NCBI RefSeq assembly: GCF_007565055.1
Contig: NC_044565.1
Coordinates: forward strand, 43,135,211 to 43,199,210
DNA: 64,000 nucleotides
Reading direction: 5' to 3'
From: Rhinopithecus roxellana
Lineage: Eukaryota > Chordata > Mammalia > Primates > Cercopithecidae
The notes under the pieces are model-generated. The model had not been told where the DNA came from and ran no database searches. It saw only the letters and a list, made by a program, of their open reading frames with translations. Shown piece by piece: positions 58,166-64,000 of the stretch; the stretch's first letter is position 1, and each line of letters begins with the position of its first letter. Position numbers and translations under genes: made by a program.

Positions 58166-58980
58166 AAAGCACTTATTTAATAAGTATTTCCTGATATACT
58201 GAAAACATGCTTTTTTAAAAGCATAGCATAATGTGTAGCACAGAATCTATGTAAAACATGTGATAGCAACTTATTTTTATTGCTATTATCTTTTCCTTAA
58301 GTCTTTATTTTTGTCTCTTCTCCCCCTTAGCCGTGTCTCCTTTGTTCCTGCCACCACATGGTAATATATTGTTTCACTCTTCAGATGGTAAATCATAACA
58401 TTCCAGGATCAGGAATCCTGAGACAAAAGCAATTTGGATCCGGGAGCTATTTCACTAGGTATGTTCCATAGGAATAGATACAGCTACAAATAAGAGTGTA
58501 AGTCTATTATCTGAGAGTAATTGGCTTTGCACTGCAGTAAGCTGACCACAGGATACAAAGTAAGCTTGAGAGGAACTGTTTAGTGAAAGTATGAGATTAC
58601 TAGCATCTAGACAAATAAGAGAAGAGTGCCAAAAGATTACAGGTTGTCAGTAATTGTTTGCATTAAAATAGAATTTTTTATGGTTTTATAAATAAATAGT
58701 ATGCAGAAATCTATGCATTCTATAATTGGGATCTCTCTGAATGAGAGAAAGATAAGGAAGTAATTTGGTGCAATAAACGATCACTATGCAAAATTTGTAT
58801 CTTAAAACATTTTTTTGAGCTCTGAAGTATGAAATTCTCTTAACGGTAGCCGTATTATTTTACTGCACACTCAGAATAAGGAAAATATACCAAGCTCAGA
58901 ATTCTGATATACAAAGACTTACTGCTTCTTGGTTCTTCTAGTTGGAGATGGAAATAGTATAACAGCTCTCAGAGGTAAGA
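58166..58980. other. Intergenic sequence, nothing recognised
   Basis: No recognised repeat, RNA gene or coding region. Confidence 0.45.
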
Positions 58981-58984
58981 TACC

Positions 58985-59660
58985 ACTAAACTCAGATAGC
59001 AGAGTATATCAGTTAGAGAAGCAAAGCCATTAGGAGATTTTATATATGTACACACATACATACACACATAGATACACAGATATATACATTTTAAAAAGAC
59101 ATTTGTTACTGAGGTTTGATATTACACAATTGTGGAAGTTCACTGGATTGTCTCTGCAAGGCTGTTGCCTTTGAGAGCTATGCTGGAGCCCAAGGTCTGC
59201 AGGGGAAGCAGAGTTAGGAAGAGAAGATGGCAAGTAGGGAAGTGCAAGAGCTAGCTGGAACCCATAAGCATGAGCTGGCAATTTCTATTGTTCTGATGTT
59301 GATAGTATGAGTGTCTACAGGAGAATCTGGCATTCTTCATCATCTGGGGATTCAGGGGAAGATGGGGCAGTTGCAGATTTGGCTACTGCTCCATGCCAGT
59401 GACAATGTGTGTGAGCATTCAGAACGACTGCTGCTGCTTCTCTTCTTCTGCCCTCCAAATCTTGCATAAGATTCACTTGTGGCCTACTCTAACTGGCAAC
59501 ATGCTAGGAAGGGAATTCTGGGAAATGTCATTCATTCTAACCAAGTTGACACATTACAAAGCTACCAGTCCACCACTTATCACCTTGGCACCCAGACATA
59601 TTCTCTTAAACTATACTTAATCTCCAAATAGAAACAATAATGACATTATGTCTAATACAA
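58985..59660 (-). mobile_element. LTR-like or ERV-linked block
   Basis: Words such as agagaagcaaagccattagg, a CA/TA-rich run (59041-59100), ggattgtctctgcaaggctg, tgctggagcccaaggtctgc, ctgcataagattcacttgtgg-like and cattctaaccaagttgacac are typical of an old dispersed retroviral-type repeat. It lies at the 3' side of the antisense ERV remnant. Orientation follows from that and is not independently shown. Confidence 0.4.
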
Positions 59661-59764
59661 TACACTTATTCTGCCTACAAAGAAAACATGCTAAGCCTTT
59701 TCCCAGAAGACAACACAAAGTTTTGCTTTTGTCTCTGGATAATGGTTATTCTTTTTCTAGTCTA

Positions 59765-60040
59765 GGGGTTGGAAAACTATGGCCTGTAAGCAAAATTCAT
59801 CCCTTCACCTGTTTTTATACAGCCTGAGAGCTAAAAGTTTTGTTTCAAAGTATTTTATGATAATTTAATAATATACCAATAGGATGAAAATAACAAATAA
59901 AATATAAAATAACATTATTTTTAAATTAAAGTTTGTCAAAAAAAAAAGAAAAAAATATGCAGCAGAGACTGTAAATGGCCCACAAAGTCTAAAACATCCA
60001 AAATATTTACTGTCTGGCTTTTTACTTAAAAAGCTTATCA
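59765..60040. mobile_element. hAT-type MITE, second copy of the 51.5-kb family
   Basis: Tctaggggttggaaaactat, then ggcctgtaagcaaaattcat at the left, and aaatggcccacaaagtctaa, aacatccaaaatatttactg, tctggctttttac at the right. These are the two arms of the caggggtcggcaaact element, with an A-rich middle. Confidence 0.75.
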
Positions 60041-60595
60041 AAGTCTATTCTAGCTCATTTATATTTTTTTCTTTGTTATGATGTAACTTAAATACTGAGA
60101 TACGAAGTTAACTACTACTAACACATGTTAGATGGTAAATGGATGAGAGAGAGAGGAAGTAAACAAAAATATTTGGTCAATATATATACAAACATATTCA
60201 TATCAAAATATGCAAGAAATATAACTATTACAGTTCTCATTTATGTAACTCGTCGCTTGGTCATAGCTTGTATTTATAACCACCTTCTTTCACCACTTGT
60301 TTCATATTCTCTTTGCCCTCAGCTAAAAGCTAACACCCAACATAGTTCACTGTCTGATGGATGGGGTGAGGCAAACTTTTATTCCTGAAGGGTCTGTACT
60401 GTTAACAGTTCTGCCTCAATTGGGTTGTCGTAGTTTTCCATTTATTTTAATCACAGGACATAGAAAATCCTGCAGAGAATCTCCTGCATTCCAGATTTAT
60501 TCCTCCTTATTTCCATTGTGTAGTAGCTACTCGATTTCCACTGACAGTCAGGATCAATTACTACAGCTGTTCACTGCCTTGCCTGTTGATTCACA
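60041..60595. other. Intergenic sequence, no firm call
   Basis: Plus frames at 60125-60695 have no recognisable domain. Part may belong to the antisense ERV remnant. Confidence 0.35.
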
Positions 60596-60599
60596 AGCA

Positions 60600-61720
60600 C
60601 GCAAGCTCAAACTGACCAGAAGGCAGTCTCAACTTCCCATTCAATGGAGTCATTATTGTGTCCCATGGTGGAAGCTGTCCTCTCTTTGGAAATGATTGGC
60701 AAAGCCCAAAACTGTAGAAATAAGAAGCCAAACTTTTGCTACAGGATCACTAGGGGCAATATCACTCTCATTTCCACCTCTTGATTCCTGAACTTGCAGA
60801 TTTTGGCTATCACAGACACAGGACAATATATTAGACATTTCATCACATCCTAAAGGATGTTACCTCAGCTTCACAAGGTGTCGCCACCCAGCTGACACCA
60901 TAACTGAGTCTTCAAAAGGCCATCACACCCTTCTATGAAGCCAGTAGCTTCAGGATAATGGGAATATGGTAAGACCATGAATAAATTCTGTGAGTATGAC
61001 TGCATTGCTGCACATTTCATTTGCTGTGGTTACTTCCATGGGCAGAAGAGATGCTGTGTGGAATTGCATGATAGTAGATAAGGCTGTCTGGTAGTTTTGA
61101 CTAAAAAATTGCAGTCAGGATATGGAAGTCCATATCTATTCTATTAGGAACAAGTGCCGCCAGCCCCATTATTGAAGTGGTTTAATGTGGTCAACTTTAT
61201 GCCAGGAAGTTGATTAATCCCTCCAGGAGGTGCCATATGAGGGTTTCTATGTTGGTCTCTGCTATTAGTAGACTAGGCATCCAGGAATGGCTGTACCTAA
61301 ATCAGCCCTGGTGGGTGAAAGTCCATGTTGTTGAGCTTATGCAAATCCTTCATCCTTGTTGCTTTGTTCATGAACCCATTGGACATCAGCCAGAGTGACT
61401 GAAGAAGGAGGCTGATTGAAATCCACATTTTATGGTCAATGGTCATTTTATCTACCTGATTAATAAAATCTTATGCTACTGAGGCACCCTTTGGTGAACC
61501 TCCACATGGAATGTAAGTATCTTTACACTCTGTTCCCATCTGGAAGGCTTTATTCATATATTTCTTCCTTAGACATCATTCCCATCCATTTTCTAATCAT
61601 GTTTCATCCAAGTCCCTGCTCATTCAGTCAAACCATTAGACAGAGCCCATGAGTTGGTGCATATCAATATCTCTGGGCATCTTTCTTTCTAGGAAAAATA
61701 AAGAACTAGGCACACTGCTC
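60600..61720 (-). pseudogene. Decayed endogenous-retrovirus pol remnant, antisense
   Basis: On the minus strand the stretch around 61,680-61,620 reads as a diverged RNase H/integrase-linker segment (a Trp-Ala-Leu-Ser core in the usual Asp-Ser-Trp context). Moving leftward come diverged pieces in the order expected of pol and integrase. Frames are broken every few dozen codons, as expected of a very old provirus. It was recognised by order and wording only; the family is not assigned. It codes for nothing functional and is probably linked with 61,720-62,400. Confidence 0.4.
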
Positions 61721-62400
61721 AGAGTTCTGTAAGTCAGAGTATTTCCCTTCACCACTGTCCTTCAGGATCATCCCCGAATGAAGCAGAGGCTGCAGTCGTT
61801 CACTTTTGGATGTTGTCTGAATATCATGCAGAATCACCTGTATATCAAGCTTAAGTTTTTTCCTTCCTTGTAAACTAGTCAGGAGAACTCCACATGTACT
61901 CATTAGTGTGACTTGAAGTACAGTCTAAGACAGAAGCTACAGTCTTTTATAACCTAATCTTGGAAGTGACACAGCATCACTTCTGGCATACTCACATGGA
62001 CCAACCCTAGAATAATCTGGGAGAGGATTAATACATGGGTGTGAATACCAGTAGGCAGGAATTGTTAAAGGTTGTCTTAGAGGCTGACTGCTTAACAAGG
62101 AGAAAGCAAAGTTAGGCAATATATGGCCTAGAGTCATTTGCCAGAATATCAGGTGTGACTAATGCTAAACTGTGGCTGAGTGCATTTAAAACAACAGAGA
62201 CTGTAGGAATAATTTGATGAAACCATTTGAAATAAATGATTTTTTTTGGCTTGGATTCAGGTGCTGTATAGTCCATACTGAGTTTTAAATATGAAGTCTG
62301 TTTATGTTCTCATCCCCTATGAAGGCCCAGGGCTCACTGTTGATCTCCATTGTTGTATTTCCCTTGACAGTGATCACTAGCTCCTGATGATGAGCTGTTT
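61721..62400 (-). other. Probable continuation of the ERV remnant
   Basis: Composition and short minus frames (61706-61903 and 61937-62137) resemble the neighbouring pol remnant. No distinct domain or LTR boundary is seen. Confidence 0.3.
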
Positions 62401-62735
62401 TAAAAGGTAAGCTCTAACTTGGAGTTAAAATATTCTGTGTTAGTTTAAGTATAGCACACTTCCAAACACACTCACCTGCAAACTTAATTTTCAAATTGCT
62501 TAATGATATAAATTTTCAAATTCAAGTAAACTAATTTTGTTTTGGAAAGTTTTTGATCTTTTAAAATAGTTGAAAACACCCTATCACAAATTCAGTTTTG
62601 GAAACTAATGCACAATATCAGGGATTAGGTCTATTTTCAATTGACCCATCCATCCACCCATCCAACCATCCATCCTTTAACCTAAATACATAGTTCTAAT
62701 GCTTGAACCTTTTCTAATATTTCAGGGGATTTCAT
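62401..62735. other. Intergenic sequence with (CATC)n
   Basis: A degenerate CATC/CACC run lies at 62641-62674. Nothing else recognised. Confidence 0.55.
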
Positions 62736-62739
62736 AGAC

Positions 62740-63010
62740 TGATTTAGCTAAGTTTTGTGAAGAGACTGAACTAGAATGGTGGTAGTGGAGTGAAAAGAAA
62801 GAGACAGACGCTAGAGATATCTTAAAAGGTAAGCAAGAAAAAGACATTTAGCAGGCAACAAAGATAAAGAAGATGAAAAAGATAGGGTGACTCAACTGTA
62901 TTGAGAAGTGGAGAGTAGTCTTGCCAGTGACAGAACTAAGGCGATTGAACAGGGGAACAAGGACGATATGGAGTCATATGTGGGATGTGGTAAGTTTGAG
63001 GTTATCGCAA
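62740..63010 (+). repeat. L2-type fossil, sense
   Basis: The order tgaactagaatggtggtagt, ggagtgaaaagaaagagaca, then gatatcttaaaaggtaagca and gatagggtgactcaactg, resembles internal L2 sequence with its gactgaactagggtggtggcag motif. Confidence 0.5.
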
Positions 63011-63159
63011 GTTACCCATGTATAAGTTAAAACATAGGCATGGAGCTGATGTGATAAATTGGAATTATGAAAATAATTTGCGTTCAATTTATTCTGCAAA
63101 TATTTGCTATATATCTGTGACAATAGCCCTACAAAACTATAAAGATAAATATGGAATAA

Positions 63160-63355
63160 AGGTAGAAAACTAACATTTATCAGGTACCTTGACACATGGC
63201 AGGCAACCTACTAGAAACATTATGTTTGGTTTTCCATCTTAAGAGTGCTTTAGATTTTTTTAGAGTGTTTAAGTAAATTACTTCACCCATATCAAAATTT
63301 GCACTCTTTCAACTGCACCAGTCTGTCTCACTCTGTTTTCAGCATGCTTGCGTTC
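63160..63355 (-). repeat. MIR SINE, antisense
   Basis: Aactaacatttatcaggtac, cttgacacatggcaggcaac, then gtttaagtaaattacttcac and ccatatcaaaatttgcactc, keep the antisense MIR order. Confidence 0.6.
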
Positions 63356-63469
63356 TAATAATGGAAAAGAATGCATATGCTAAAATAACATTAATATAAA
63401 GCTGTATATTCACATACAGTGGCATAAAGCAAGGATCATCAGAATCCGGATGAAAAAGATAAACTCTAC

Positions 63470-64000
63470 CAGCTCATTCAGGGTGTTCAGGGAAGCCTCA
63501 AAGGAAGTGGTGAGATTGGAGCTTAATCTACACTGATGGGAAATATTTTGATATAGAAATGGGAAGCTTTGTGACTGGTACAGTTTGGTTGAACATTGGA
63601 GTGTTTGGGAGAAATGGTTGGAGCTGCTAAAATATCCCTTGTTTATAATCTAGGGCCTTGAATGTCAACCAAAATTTGTAAGCTATTCAGAAATCCATGG
63701 GAAAACATTAACGGCTGCTGAACAGGGAAATGATATGATTAATACTGCTTTAGGAAGATTATTCTACCCACTGGCCACAACGGTTAGTTCAGGATGGTTG
63801 ACTGAAGATGCTAGGAGCTCCCATTCATTCATTCATTCATTCATTCCGTATTTATGAAGCATTTGCTCTGTGCCAGATACTTGTCTGAGTTCTGGAGACA
63901 AAGTAATGAACGAGATAGATATGGCTCTTACCTTTGTGGTGGTTATCTCCTAGTTGAAGAGAAAGATAATAAACACAAAAGATAAAATGAAAATAAGTAA
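63470..64000 (+). repeat. L2-type fossil with (CATT)n
   Basis: Ggaagcctcaaaggaagtgg, tgagattggagcttaatcta, then aacagggaaatgatatgatt and aatactgctttaggaagatt, follow the L2 gaggtgacatttgagc/ggagtgacatgatc order. A CATT microsatellite (63822-63846) precedes tttatgaagcatttgctctg and tgccagatacttgtctgag, the common ancient-repeat motif. Confidence 0.5.

Noticed and set aside
1..64000. CRISPR array, operon, tRNA, rRNA or a novel multi-gene system
   Set aside because: The sequence is primate intergenic DNA with transposon fossils. No regular direct-repeat array with unique spacers and no RNA gene fold was seen, and no gene cluster is present.

Overview
The window is nuclear DNA from an Old World monkey (macaque, baboon, vervet or a close relative). 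I infer this from dense Alu and L1 content with no operon-like coding, and from several very young Alus carrying the cercopithecid AluYR signature: antisense they read ccggatctcagctcactgca, gccacctcgcccggctag and caggcttgagccaccgcgcc. No complete protein-coding gene can be supported. Nearly all open frames are translations of Alu, L1, Tigger, simple repeats or CpG-island DNA.

Layout. 1-19,000: AT-rich intergenic DNA with scattered Alus, a diverged tandem repeat (2.13-2.45 kb), an unnamed element with imperfect terminal inverted repeats (6.95-8.06 kb), hAT-type MITEs, an MLT1 LTR and L2/MIR fossils. 19,050-20,430: the only clear gene-regulatory island. It is a CpG island with a TATA-like box, a probable minus-strand first exon ending at a consensus splice donor (19,675/19,674), a 33-codon upstream ORF, a GCA/GCG trinucleotide tract and a 32-bp alternating purine-pyrimidine run. 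The gene would extend leftward on the minus strand; I cannot name it. 20,430-35,190: intergenic, with young Alus, two MLT1 LTRs, MIR/L2 fossils, a compound ATCT/ATCC microsatellite and one unassigned 102-codon minus-strand frame.

35,196-38,647: an almost complete antisense Tigger1-like pogo/mariner transposon, bounded by TA and interrupted by four Alus. 39,895-41,640: two L1 3' ends in opposite orientation. 45,010-52,540: a long antisense L1M-type element (3' UTR, ORF2 and further upstream parts) split by an MLT1 LTR, three Alus and a MITE. 54,490-58,165: a sense-strand ancient L1 split by an MST-type LTR, another LTR-like block and a third insert. 58,985-62,400: a decayed antisense endogenous-retrovirus remnant. 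62,400-64,000: L2 and MIR fossils.

Nothing here supports a new multi-gene system. The points most worth a second look are the promoter island, the unnamed inverted-repeat element, the unassigned frame at 25.4 kb, and the record of nested transposition.
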